A DNA stretch of 64,000 nt from Nocardioides sp. YR527 (GTDB taxonomy: Bacteria; Actinomycetota; Actinomycetes; Propionibacteriales; Nocardioidaceae). The stretch covers positions 62,001-126,000 of the forward strand of contig NZ_FNFN01000011.1 of the NCBI RefSeq assembly GCF_900101045.1. Reading direction: 5' to 3'. Positions 1-7,832 of this stretch are shown here, piece after piece. A program made the position numbers and the translations under genes. Position 1 is the stretch's first letter. Every line of letters starts with the position of its first letter. The notes below the pieces were generated by a model that worked only from the letters and a program-made list of their open reading frames with translations, searched no databases and had not been told where the DNA came from.

Positions 1-1
1 C

Positions 2-337
2 ATCTTCTTCACCTACTTCTACGTGTCGATCACCTTCAACCCCCCGGAGGTCGCCGACAACATGAAGAAGTACGGCGGCTTCATCCCGGGAATCCGGGCC
101 GGGAAGCCGACCGAGGACTACCTGTCCTACGTTCTGTCCCGTATCACACTGCCGGGCTCGCTCTACCTCGGTCTGGTTGCGCTCATCCCGCTGATCGCGC
201 TGGCCCTCATCGGCGCCAACCAGAACTTCCCGTTCGGCGGCACCTCGATCCTCATCATGGTCGGCGTCGCCCTCGACACGGTGAAGCAGATCGAGAGCCA
301 GCTCCAGCAGCGCAACTATGAAGGGTTCCTCCGATGA
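2..337 (+). CDS. secY: Preprotein translocase subunit SecY, C-terminal part (5' end outside window)
   Basis: This is the 3' end of the gene for the central channel subunit of the Sec translocon, an inner-membrane protein that forms the SecYEG pore. The reading frame is open from base 2. The 111 visible residues include the conserved stretch FNPPEVADNMKKYGGFIPGI, the cytoplasmic loop before the last two helices. A hydrophobic helix (GLVALIPLIALALIGA) follows, then FGGTSILIMVGVALDT and the typical tail QIESQLQQRNYEGFLR. Family knowledge: these are hallmark C-terminal SecY motifs. The stop codon overlaps the adk start in an ATGA arrangement, as expected for the spc operon of actinobacteria, so the two are probably translationally coupled. 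The N-terminal three quarters of the protein lie outside the window. Confidence 0.97.
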   Translation: MFFTYFYVSITFNPPEVADNMKKYGGFIPGIRAGKPTEDYLSYVLSRITLPGSLYLGLVALIPLIALALIGANQNFPFGGTSILIMVGVALDTVKQIESQLQQRNYEGFLR

Positions 338-909
338 GACTGATCATCATGGGCCCGCCGGGGGCCGGTAAGGGCACCCAGGCGAAGTTCATCGCCGAGC
401 ACTTCGAGATCCCGGCGATCTCGACCGGTGACATCTTCCGCGCCAACGTCTCCCAGGGCACGCCCCTGGGTGTCGAGGCAGCGTCCTACATGGACAAGGG
501 AGAGTACGTCCCGGACTCGGTCACGAACCTGATGGTCCGCAACCGCATCGATGAGCCCGACGCATCCCAGGGATTCCTGCTCGACGGCTACCCGCGCACG
601 CTCGCGCAGGTCGAGGAGCTCGACGGGATGATCAAGTTCACCGGCCACGCGCTGGACGCGGTGGTCGTGCTGACGGTCGACAAGGACGAGATCGTGCAGC
701 GGCTGCTGCAGCGCGCCGAGCTCGAGGGTCGCGCCGACGACACCGAGGACGTCATCCGTCGCCGCCAGGAGGTCTACCTCGAGGAGACCGCGCCGCTGAT
801 CGAGGTCTACAAGGGCCGCGGCCTGGTCCACGAGATCGACGGCATGGGTGACGTCGACGACGTCACCAAGCGGATCTTCGACGAGCTCGACATCGTCCCT
901 GAGTCCTGA
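334..909 (+). CDS. adk: Adenylate kinase
   Basis: Catalyses ATP + AMP to 2 ADP in the cytoplasm. The 191-residue product has the P-loop GPPGAGKGT at residues 7-15, the AMP-binding STGDIFR segment, and LDGYPRT around residue 88. It is the short form: the LID region is a short loop with no four-cysteine zinc knuckle, as is usual in actinobacteria. The ATG at 334 overlaps the secY stop (ATGA), which fixes the start and suggests coupled translation. map follows after a 30-base gap. The position between secY and map is the standard spc-operon order. Confidence 0.97.
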   Translation: MRLIIMGPPGAGKGTQAKFIAEHFEIPAISTGDIFRANVSQGTPLGVEAASYMDKGEYVPDSVTNLMVRNRIDEPDASQGFLLDGYPRTLAQVEELDGMIKFTGHALDAVVVLTVDKDEIVQRLLQRAELEGRADDTEDVIRRRQEVYLEETAPLIEVYKGRGLVHEIDGMGDVDDVTKRIFDELDIVPES

Positions 910-939
910 GACGACCATCTTGTACGCAACGGGGGAGCA

Positions 940-1755
940 GTGGGCTTCTTGAACAAGGTCCAGATCAAGACCCCTGAGCAGATCGAGAAGATGCGAAGGG
1001 CCGGCCTCGTGGTCGGCGAGACGCTCGAGGTGCTCCGGGCCGCCGCGCGGCCCGGAGTCACCCTTCTCGAGCTCGACGCCATCGCCGAGGACTCGATCCG
1101 GTCCCGGGGTGGCGTCCCGTCGTTCAAGGGCTACCACGGCTTCCCGGGCTCGATCTGCGCCTCGGTCGACGAGGTCGTGGTCCACGGCATCCCGGGTTCC
1201 CGGGTGCTCCAGGACGGCGACATCATCTCCATCGACTGCGGTGCCATCGTCGAGGGCTGGCACGGCGATGCCGCGATCACGGTGGCCATGGGCTCGGTGT
1301 CCGAGGAGGTCTCCGAGCTGATGCGCGTCACCGAGGCGTCCATGTGGCACGGCATCGCCGCTGCCCGCCTGGGTGGACGGGTCACCGACATCTCGCACGC
1401 CATCGAGACCTACGTCGACTCCCAGGGTGACTACGGCATCCTCGAGGACTTCAGCGGCCACGGCATCGGCACCGAGATGCACATGGAGCCGTCGGTGTTC
1501 AACTACGGCAAGCCCGGCAAGGGCCCCAAGCTGCAGCGCGGCATCGCGCTCGCCGTCGAGCCGATGCTCACCCTCGGTGGCCCCGAGGTCACCACCCTGG
1601 ACGACGACTGGACCGTCGTGACCGACGACGGCTCCTGGGCGGCCCACTTCGAGCACACCTTCGCGCTCACCTCCGACGGCGCCTGGGTGCTCACCGCGCT
1701 CGACGGTGGCGAGGAGATGCTCGGCAAGCTCGGGGTGCCCTGGGGCGGTCACTGA
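940..1755 (+). CDS. map: Methionine aminopeptidase, type I
   Basis: Removes the initiator methionine from new proteins; a cytosolic metalloenzyme of the pita-bread fold. The 271 residues match a type I enzyme. Metal ligands are recognisable: the Asp in SIDCGAIVEG, the Asp in GWHGDAAIT, the His in SGHGIG, the Glu in VEPMLT and the Glu in HFEHTF. The start is GTG at 940, with the purine-rich GGGGGAGCAG just upstream. It is the last spc-operon gene before an unusual interruption: in most actinobacteria infA follows directly, but here about 7.5 kb of accessory genes intervene. The next gene starts only 8 bases after the stop, so readthrough into it is likely. Confidence 0.96.
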   Translation: MGFLNKVQIKTPEQIEKMRRAGLVVGETLEVLRAAARPGVTLLELDAIAEDSIRSRGGVPSFKGYHGFPGSICASVDEVVVHGIPGSRVLQDGDIISIDCGAIVEGWHGDAAITVAMGSVSEEVSELMRVTEASMWHGIAAARLGGRVTDISHAIETYVDSQGDYGILEDFSGHGIGTEMHMEPSVFNYGKPGKGPKLQRGIALAVEPMLTLGGPEVTTLDDDWTVVTDDGSWAAHFEHTFALTSDGAWVLTALDGGEEMLGKLGVPWGGH

Positions 1756-1763
1756 GCCACGGC

Positions 1764-2378
1764 ATGACCGAGATCGTGCGCTTCGCGGCAGTGGCCGAGG
1801 TCGACGCCGATCTCGGGCTGCTCACCGCCGCGGAACTGGCGCGTCACGAGCGGCTGGTCGCTGATGTCGACAAGCAGGCGTACGCCGCCGCGCACGTCCT
1901 CGTCCGTGAGTGCGCCGCGGAGCTGCTGGTCACCGCGCGCGAGGAGATCGTGATCGATCAGCGCTGCGCTCGTTGCGGCAGTGCGGAGCACGGCGCACCG
2001 TCGGTGGCCGGTGCGCCAGCGATCCGAGTGAGCCTCAGCCACACCCGCGGCCAGGTCGCCGCGGTCGCAGCCGGCCGACGCTGCGGCATCGACGTGGAGA
2101 AGGTTTCGCGCGGACCCGACCGGGCACTCTCGCCGCGCGAGGTGGCCTGGGTCGAGGGGCAGGAGGACGCTGCGTACGCGTTCACGCGGTTGTGGGTGCG
2201 CAAGGAGGCGTTGGTCAAGGCCGGCCACGGGAGCATGGCGGCTGCGCAGCGCCTCGACGTCCTCGGCGGCGACGTCCCGGCGGACCAGGTCGGGGAGATC
2301 CGGCTCACCCAGTGGGAGGGCTCCGGACTCCTCGGCGCGGTCGCGATCTGTGCCGACATGTGGACCGGGAAATGCTAG
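1764..2378 (+). CDS. 4'-phosphopantetheinyl transferase superfamily protein (Sfp/EntD type)
   Basis: Transfers the phosphopantetheine arm of CoA to carrier-protein serines, activating NRPS, PKS or other carrier domains. At 204 residues it has the Sfp-type layout: SLSHTRG at residues 90-96, the magnesium-binding pair in GIDVEK (D110, E112), and WVRKEALVKAGHG at 144-156, which contains the catalytic W-x-x-K-E segment. It begins 8 bases after map and is probably co-transcribed with it. The next gene on the strand is an enterochelin-esterase homologue, so the pair recalls the entD-fes neighbourhood of catecholate siderophore clusters, yet no NRPS gene is visible in the window. Its substrate is therefore unknown, and it could be the general PPTase of the cell. 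Confidence 0.88.
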   Translation: MTEIVRFAAVAEVDADLGLLTAAELARHERLVADVDKQAYAAAHVLVRECAAELLVTAREEIVIDQRCARCGSAEHGAPSVAGAPAIRVSLSHTRGQVAAVAAGRRCGIDVEKVSRGPDRALSPREVAWVEGQEDAAYAFTRLWVRKEALVKAGHGSMAAAQRLDVLGGDVPADQVGEIRLTQWEGSGLLGAVAICADMWTGKC

Positions 2379-2557
2379 GAACCTGATAGGAAACTGAACG
2401 ATCCACGCTTATCCGAGGCTTTGACTAGCGGATATGCGACATCACCTGTCAGTTGACAGAGAAAGGGACCTCGGCATCTCGCGTGCGGCCCCGACTGTGA
2501 GTAACTTGGTCAGCCCGCGGGGACAGAGAGAGCCCCGTGCTCGGGAGGAAGAACCGG

Positions 2558-3742
2558 ATGAGTACGCAGTTGCGACCACCAACGGCCGTGCGACCCAATC
2601 CATCAGCACGGACGCGAAGCGCGATCATCGACCGCCTCAGTCCTGAGGACATCGACATGTTCTGGGACCAGATCGCCACCTCGCTCCCGCTTGTCGAGGA
2701 GACAGGCGCCGGCGCTGCGGACGACGAGGTGATCGTCACCTTCTGCTGGCGCGATGACGAAGCCGAAGAGGTGCTCCTCTTCGCCAACCGGCTGACCGAC
2801 GAGCGTCATCTCGCCGAGACGATGCTCGAGCGGAAGGCAGGAACCGACCTGTGGCACGCCTCGTTCCTGATGAAGGGCGACTGGCGGGCGTCGTACTCCT
2901 TCCTGTGCAAGCACTCCGGCGAGCCGGCCCCGTGGGAGAGCGAGGGCCAGGTCGAGCTGCGTGCCGTGCTGCACCGCGGCTACCTCGACCCGCTCAACCC
3001 CGACTGGTGCCACAACCGGCAGGGCACCAAGCAGTCCGTGGTCTCGCTGCCGGATGCTCCGCTGCAGCCGTGGCTGTTCCGGCGCGACGACGTCGTCGCC
3101 GGCACGGTGACGCTGGAAGTCGGTCCCGACGGTCGCGACGTCTGGCTCTACGACCCCGCCGGCGCCGGTCTCAACGTCGACCTGCCGCTCGTGGTCGCCC
3201 TCGACGGTGAGATCTGGACCGACCACCACTCGCTGCCGACCACGCTCGACAACCTGATCGCCGACGGCCACCTCCGCCACGTACGCTGCGTCCTGCCCGC
3301 CTCCGGCGGCCGCGACAAGCGGTGGGAGGAGCTGGCCGGAGGCGAGGGCGCCGACTACATCGTCAACCAGCTGCTGCCGTGGGTGCGGGAGCGTCGCGCG
3401 GTCTCCGAGGAGACGTACGTCGTGGGCCAGAGCCTCGGCGGCGTCACTGCGCTGCGTGCCGGACTGACCTATCCCGAGCACATCCACGGTGTCGCCAGCC
3501 AGTCCGCCTCGCTGTGGCTCGACGACCTCGCGGACGCGGTCACGGCGGAGGCGAAGACCCGTGTGCACCTGGCACACGGCACCCAGGAGTGGGTCCTCGA
3601 CGAGCTCCACCACGACCTCGTCGACCGTCTCCGTGCCGCCGGGATCGACGTCACCTCCGCCGAGCACAACGGTGGCCACGACTACGCCTGGTGGCGCTCG
3701 GCCGTCGCCGACGGCCTGCGCGCGCTGCTGCCACCGGAATAA
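2558..3742 (+). CDS. Enterochelin esterase (Fes)-like alpha/beta hydrolase
   Basis: Predicted cytosolic serine esterase of the Fes family, which opens iron-loaded trilactone siderophores. The protein (394 residues) has an N-terminal beta-sandwich-like region containing FCWRDDEAEEVLLF, a Fes-type linker with RGYLDPLNPDWCHN, and a C-terminal hydrolase domain. The nucleophile elbow is GQSLGG (S292) and the catalytic His lies in NGGHDYAWW (H374). These residues support activity; the substrate is inferred only from the family. The ATG at 2558 is chosen because GGGAGGAA sits 7 bases upstream; a GTG at 2537 is an alternative. A 179-base gap separates it from the phosphopantetheinyl transferase gene. 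I see no clear DtxR/IdeR-type iron box there. Confidence 0.85.
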   Translation: MSTQLRPPTAVRPNPSARTRSAIIDRLSPEDIDMFWDQIATSLPLVEETGAGAADDEVIVTFCWRDDEAEEVLLFANRLTDERHLAETMLERKAGTDLWHASFLMKGDWRASYSFLCKHSGEPAPWESEGQVELRAVLHRGYLDPLNPDWCHNRQGTKQSVVSLPDAPLQPWLFRRDDVVAGTVTLEVGPDGRDVWLYDPAGAGLNVDLPLVVALDGEIWTDHHSLPTTLDNLIADGHLRHVRCVLPASGGRDKRWEELAGGEGADYIVNQLLPWVRERRAVSEETYVVGQSLGGVTALRAGLTYPEHIHGVASQSASLWLDDLADAVTAEAKTRVHLAHGTQEWVLDELHHDLVDRLRAAGIDVTSAEHNGGHDYAWWRSAVADGLRALLPPE

Positions 3743-3772
3743 GCGACGCCCCGGACGGGGTTGAGACCTCAC

Positions 3773-4810
3773 GTGAAGCTGAGCGTTCTCGACCTCGTCC
3801 CGGTCCGCAAGGACCAGTCCTCCGCAGATGCCCTGGCCGCGACGCTGTCGTTGGCGAAGGTGGCCGACGAGCTCGGGTTCGAGCGCTACTGGCTCGCCGA
3901 GCACCACAACATGCCGGCGGTCGGGTCGACCAACCCGCCGGTGCTGATCTCACTGGTGGCCGGTGCGACCGAGCGGATCCGGGTCGGGTCCGGGGGAGTG
4001 ATGCTGCCCAACCACGCACCGCTGGTGGTGGCTGAGCAGTTCTCGCTGCTCGAGGCGGCCTTCCCGGGACGAATCGACCTCGGCATCGGCCGTGCGCCGG
4101 GGACCGACCCGGTGACCTCCTGGGCGCTGCGTCACGGCGCCGGTGGGGTGAGCGACGACGCGGTCAACCGCTTCCCGGAGTACCTCGACAACATCGTCGC
4201 GATGATGGCCCCGGAAGGCGTCGGGCTGATGGCCGGCGGCCGCCAGCACGTCCTGCACGCGACCCCGTCGGCAGCGTCCGTCGCCGAGCTCTGGCTGCTC
4301 GGCTCCTCCGACTACTCCGCCCGCCTGGCTGCCGAGAAGGGCCTGCCCTATGTCTTCGCCCACCACTTCGCGGGCAACGGCACCGACACCAAGGCGATGA
4401 TCGAGCTCTACCGCTCGACCTTCCAGCCCTCCGAGCTCCTCAGCGAGCCGAAGACGTTCCTGACCGTGAACGCGAGCGTCGCCGAGACCTCCGAGGAGGC
4501 CGATCGCCGGGCGCTGCCCCAGCTGTTGACCATGCTGAAGCTGCGCACCGGCCAGCCGCTGACCGCGCAGCCCAGCATCGACGAGGCCGAGAAGACCGAG
4601 ATCCCCGAAGCCCACCAGGGGCTGGTCGAGACGATGCGCGGCCGTTGGATCATCGGCTCCGCCGCGTACGCGAAGGATCGCCTGGCCGAGATGGCCGAGG
4701 AGTACGGCGTGGACGAGGTCATGGTGAACCCGGTCGGATCGGCGTACGAGGGGACGGACCCGCGCACCGCGCCGGCCCGCGAGGAGACCCTGCGCCTGCT
4801 GGCCAGGTGA
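3773..4810 (+). CDS. LLM class flavin-dependent oxidoreductase (MsnO8-like)
   Basis: A luciferase-like monooxygenase with a TIM-barrel fold that would use reduced FMN (or F420) in the cytosol. Characteristic stretches are the N-terminal KLSVLDLVPVRKDQS, ERYWLAEHHNMPAVGSTNPP, and RIDLGIGRAPGTDP. The family normally begins MKLSVLDL, so the GTG at 3773 is preferred over a TTG at 3761. At 345 residues it has normal length. It lies 30 bases downstream of the Fes-like gene and may share its transcript. No dedicated flavin reductase is adjacent. The substrate cannot be read from sequence; family members include alkanal monooxygenase-like and antibiotic-tailoring enzymes. Confidence 0.88.
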   Translation: MKLSVLDLVPVRKDQSSADALAATLSLAKVADELGFERYWLAEHHNMPAVGSTNPPVLISLVAGATERIRVGSGGVMLPNHAPLVVAEQFSLLEAAFPGRIDLGIGRAPGTDPVTSWALRHGAGGVSDDAVNRFPEYLDNIVAMMAPEGVGLMAGGRQHVLHATPSAASVAELWLLGSSDYSARLAAEKGLPYVFAHHFAGNGTDTKAMIELYRSTFQPSELLSEPKTFLTVNASVAETSEEADRRALPQLLTMLKLRTGQPLTAQPSIDEAEKTEIPEAHQGLVETMRGRWIIGSAAYAKDRLAEMAEEYGVDEVMVNPVGSAYEGTDPRTAPAREETLRLLAR

Positions 4811-4840
4811 GTTGGGCGGCCGCGTAGGATCGGGCCATCT

Positions 4841-4855
4841 CGTCGCGAGGCGACG
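4841..4855 (+). terminator. Possible weak terminator hairpin
   Basis: CGTCGC-GAG-GCGACG forms a 6-bp stem 30 bases after the stop of the luciferase-like gene. There is no U-run, so termination is only a possibility. The rest of the 179-base gap up to the kinase gene holds presumed promoter sequence, but I found no convincing -35/-10 pair. Confidence 0.3.
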
Positions 4856-4989
4856 GCGCGCCTGAGCCACTTGGGACGAGGGACCTAGGACACTGTCTGC
4901 TTCTGGGCGCGTAACTCTGCGCTCGCGCGCCGGTTGTGCCAGTCTGATCAACGCTCTGTTTCCTTCTCCACATTTGAAAGTGCCGCCTC

Positions 4990-6411
4990 ATGACACGCTG
5001 GAGCCTGCGCTGGTTGAAGCGCCGGGGGCCCCAGACTGCGACGCTCGCTGAGCAGTCAGATCCGGGTCTTGCTCGCTCGTTCCCTCCGACCGGGGGTCTG
5101 GCCGTGCCTTTCCCTCCGGTGCCATCGAACCCCGCCATGCCACCGATCTCGTCCACACCACCTCCCCTCCAGGAGGACGAGGACGAGGCCTGGCCCGAGA
5201 TCATGGAGCAGTTCGGGCTCCACCTGATCAGCCTGGCCGAGCAGATGCGGATCTCCCTCGACGGGCTCGAGGCAGACGAGGACGACCCCGATCGGTTGAA
5301 GAAGCTCTATGAGGTCGACCACGCGGTCACCCGTATGCGGCGCGCGAGCCGCGACCTGAGGACGCTCGCCGGCCGTGCCGAGGACGAGATGGGCGGCATC
5401 GACACCTCGCTGCTGGACATCATCCGGATGGCGCTGTCGGGCATCGAGCGCTACAACCAGGTCACGATCGGCCGGGTGAGCGAGCTGGCCGTCATCGGCT
5501 ACGCCGCCGACGACGTCTCCTGCCTGATCGCCGCGCTGCTGGACAACGCGACCAAGTACTCGCCGGGTGCGGTGACGGTCAACGTCCACCTGGCCGACGC
5601 CGGGGATGTGCTGTTCCGCATCGAGGACACCGGCATCGGCATCCCGGAGCGGTCGGTGGGACGCCTCAACGCGCTGCTCGCGGGCCCGATCGTGGAGCTG
5701 GTCAGCAAGTCCGGGAGCCACACCGGCTTCCCGGTGGTGCACCGGATCGCCCGCAGGTACGACATCGACGTACGCCTCGCCACCCGCCCTGCCCCCGGCA
5801 ACGGGATGATCGCGATGGTGACGGTGCCGGCCCAGCTCCTGTGCGAGGTGCCGGTCACCCCGCTCGAACCGGCCGAGCTGCCGCGGACCTCGAGCGCGAG
5901 CAGCGTCGCGGTCCTGCCTCCCGCCCCGCGGCGGCGCCGTGGACCCGAGTCGAGGCCGCAGCCGGCCACCCAGCCCGTGCGGCGAGAGATGCGACCGTCC
6001 TCGCTCGAGCCGGTGCGCCGGCCGATGCTGCCGACCGAGCAGGTCGCGCCGCAGACCGGGCAACAGCCCGCGCTGCGAGAGCCTGTGCAGCGGCCGGCGG
6101 CCCAGTTCGCGCCGGCGCCCAGCGAGCAGCCGTCGCCGGATCTCGCCACCGACACCATGAAGACGTCGATCCCGCTCCCTGGCGAGACGGATGGGACGGA
6201 TGAGACGAATGAGGCCTCCGTGCCCGCTGAACAGAGCAGCCCAGTAGAGTCAGGCGCGCTCCCGCGCCGGGAGCCGGTCAGCCTGCGCAGCAAGCAGACC
6301 GTGCCCGAAGCAGCCGCTGGACCGCAGCCGGATGAGTCCTCGCCCGAGGACCAGTCGGCGGCCCGGCACTCCTTCGCCGACGATCTCGACGCGTTCTCCC
6401 TTGGTAGCTAA
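4990..6411 (+). CDS. Conservon sensor kinase-like ATPase (CvnA-like), membrane-free
   Basis: A histidine-kinase-like protein that heads a four-gene conservon. Residues 66-130 form the dimerisation region with a candidate phospho-acceptor His in VDHAVTRMRR (H111). The HATPase domain follows, with the N-box LIAALLDNATKYSP (N185) and G-box RIEDTGIGIP (D213). Residues about 284-473 are a long Pro/Gln/Glu-rich tail of low complexity. Family knowledge: Streptomyces CvnA proteins usually carry transmembrane segments and an extracellular nitrate/nitrite-sensing-type domain; here there are none, so the protein should be cytosolic. The ATG at 4990 has no strong ribosome-binding site, so a downstream start is possible. 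Kinase activity itself is unproven for CvnA proteins. Confidence 0.82.
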   Translation: MTRWSLRWLKRRGPQTATLAEQSDPGLARSFPPTGGLAVPFPPVPSNPAMPPISSTPPPLQEDEDEAWPEIMEQFGLHLISLAEQMRISLDGLEADEDDPDRLKKLYEVDHAVTRMRRASRDLRTLAGRAEDEMGGIDTSLLDIIRMALSGIERYNQVTIGRVSELAVIGYAADDVSCLIAALLDNATKYSPGAVTVNVHLADAGDVLFRIEDTGIGIPERSVGRLNALLAGPIVELVSKSGSHTGFPVVHRIARRYDIDVRLATRPAPGNGMIAMVTVPAQLLCEVPVTPLEPAELPRTSSASSVAVLPPAPRRRRGPESRPQPATQPVRREMRPSSLEPVRRPMLPTEQVAPQTGQQPALREPVQRPAAQFAPAPSEQPSPDLATDTMKTSIPLPGETDGTDETNEASVPAEQSSPVESGALPRREPVSLRSKQTVPEAAAGPQPDESSPEDQSAARHSFADDLDAFSLGS

Positions 6412-6440
6412 GCCCCAGCAGTGAAAGGAACCCTTTCGTA

Positions 6441-6890
6441 ATGGAAAGCCCGGTCGTCCCCCGCGACCCCAAGGAATTCAGCTGGTTGATCGACAACTTC
6501 GCCAGCTCCACCCCCGGTGTGACCCATGCGCTCATCGTCTCCTCCGACGGGCTCCCGCTGATCGGTGCCGGCGGCATGTCGGCCAACGTCGCCGACCCGC
6601 TCGCCGCGATGACGGCGGGAGTGATCAGTCTCGGCAACAACATCGCGCGCGAGGTCGGTGAACCCGGCTGTGACCAGGTGATGCTGAAGTTCCACACCGG
6701 ACACTTCCTCTTCATGGGCATCGGTGACCTCGCGGGCTTCGCCGTCCTCGTCGGCGCCGGAGCCAACCTGGGCGTCGTCGCCCACAAGATGGCCCAGATG
6801 GTCGACGCCGTGGGCCACGTACTCACTCCCCAGATGCGCGACGAGCTGCGCCAGATGACGGTCAGCTCGATGGCAGGAGAGCGCGCGTGA
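6441..6890 (+). CDS. Roadblock/LC7-domain protein (CvnB-like)
   Basis: Small (149 residues) roadblock/LC7 protein, the second conservon component and a probable regulator of the downstream GTPase. The fold is recognised from ALIVSSDGLPLIGAGG near residue 35 and the later hydrophobic strand region GHFLFMGIGDLAGFAVLVGA. Family knowledge: in Streptomyces, CvnB, CvnC and CvnD associate with CvnA at the membrane much like a G-protein-coupled module. Here CvnA lacks membrane segments, so the complex may be cytosolic. A ribosome site GAAAGGA lies upstream of the ATG. The stop overlaps the next start by four bases (GTGA), indicating coupling. Confidence 0.88.
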   Translation: MESPVVPRDPKEFSWLIDNFASSTPGVTHALIVSSDGLPLIGAGGMSANVADPLAAMTAGVISLGNNIAREVGEPGCDQVMLKFHTGHFLFMGIGDLAGFAVLVGAGANLGVVAHKMAQMVDAVGHVLTPQMRDELRQMTVSSMAGERA

Positions 6891-7231
6891 GTTCCAATCC
6901 GTGGGTGCGTCCTTACGTACTGACGGGAGGCCGCACCAGGACCAACCACCAGCTGTACGTGCACACGCTGGTCTCCGCGGCACACTTCGACGCGCGCGCG
7001 GCCGCCAAGCTGACGCCCGAGTCGCGCCGCCTCTACGACCGCGTACGGCTCGGGCCACAGTCGGTCGCGGAGCTGTCCGCGCATTGCGGGATCTCGCTCG
7101 GGGTGACGCGCGTGCTGCTCGAGGACCTGGCCTCGACCGAGCACCTGCAGATCAATGAGGGGGCTTACGACTCCCCGTTCGACCACCGCCTGTTGAAGAG
7201 AGTTATCGATGGCCTTTCCGAGCTCGGCTGA
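6887..7231 (+). CDS. DUF742 protein (CvnC-like)
   Basis: Third conservon gene, 114 residues, of the DUF742 family. Features seen are the N-terminal PWVRPYVLTGGRTRT stretch, typical of the family, and a C-terminal winged-helix-like part (SVAELSAHCGISLGVTRVLL) that would be a helix-turn-helix. In the family it is thought to be a partner of CvnB and CvnD rather than a classical transcription factor; its biochemical role is not known. The GTG start overlaps the roadblock stop, and its own stop lies inside the GTPase gene (23-base overlap). This compact layout argues for one operon. Confidence 0.87.
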   Translation: MSSNPWVRPYVLTGGRTRTNHQLYVHTLVSAAHFDARAAAKLTPESRRLYDRVRLGPQSVAELSAHCGISLGVTRVLLEDLASTEHLQINEGAYDSPFDHRLLKRVIDGLSELG

Positions 7232-7799
7232 CCGCCCGGCACTGACCGTCACCTCGGCCAAGATCGTGGTCGCAGGAGGTTTCGGCGTCGGGAAGTCGAC
7301 CCTGGTCGCCTCGGTCTCGGAGATCCCGCCGGTCAACACCGAGGCGTGGATGACGCAGGCCGGTGAGTCGGTGGACCCGCTCTCGGACTCGAGCGCCAAG
7401 ACGACCACCACGGTCGCGATGGACTTCGGGCGGGTCACCCTCGCTCCCGATCTGCTGCTCTACCTGTTCGGCACCCCGGGCCAGCCCCGGTTCTGGCCGA
7501 TGTGGGACGACCTGTGCCGTGGTGCCAGCGGCGCCGTCGTCCTCGTCGACACCCGCCAGCTCGACGGGTCCTTCCCGGCGGTCAACTACTTCGAGAACGA
7601 CACCGACGTCCCGTTCATCGTGGCGGTCAACCTGTTCGACGGGAAGCTGACCCACTCCCTGGAGAAGGTGCGCGACGCGCTCTGCCTCGACGAGCGGACG
7701 CCACTGGTGACCGTGGACGCCCGCGACCGCAGGTCGACGGCCAAGACGTTGGTCGCCTGCCTGTCGCACACGATGAAGAACACCCCCACACGCGCCTGA
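7209..7799 (+). CDS. Conservon small GTPase (CvnD-like ATP/GTP-binding protein)
   Basis: The 196-residue GTPase of the conservon. The P-loop is GGFGVGKST near residues 24-32. The switch II region is LFGTPGQPRFWPMW, and the G4 position reads VNLFDG instead of NKxD, a substitution normal for CvnD proteins. Family knowledge: CvnD resembles small GTPases such as MglA and is the presumed output of the module. It overlaps the DUF742 gene by 23 bases. A styrene-monooxygenase-like gene follows after 33 bases with its own strong ribosome site, raising the possibility that the conservon controls or is co-expressed with a flavin oxygenase. Confidence 0.9.
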   Translation: MAFPSSADRPALTVTSAKIVVAGGFGVGKSTLVASVSEIPPVNTEAWMTQAGESVDPLSDSSAKTTTTVAMDFGRVTLAPDLLLYLFGTPGQPRFWPMWDDLCRGASGAVVLVDTRQLDGSFPAVNYFENDTDVPFIVAVNLFDGKLTHSLEKVRDALCLDERTPLVTVDARDRRSTAKTLVACLSHTMKNTPTRA

Positions 7800-7832
7800 G
7801 CCCGGAGGCGTCCCCACTCCGAAGGAGTTTCA

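Noticed and set aside
316..1752. A 478-codon open frame on the minus strand opposite adk and map
   Set aside because: It lies antisense to two clear housekeeping genes; its translation is Val/Asp/Arg/Leu-rich low-complexity sequence typical of GC-rich shadows.
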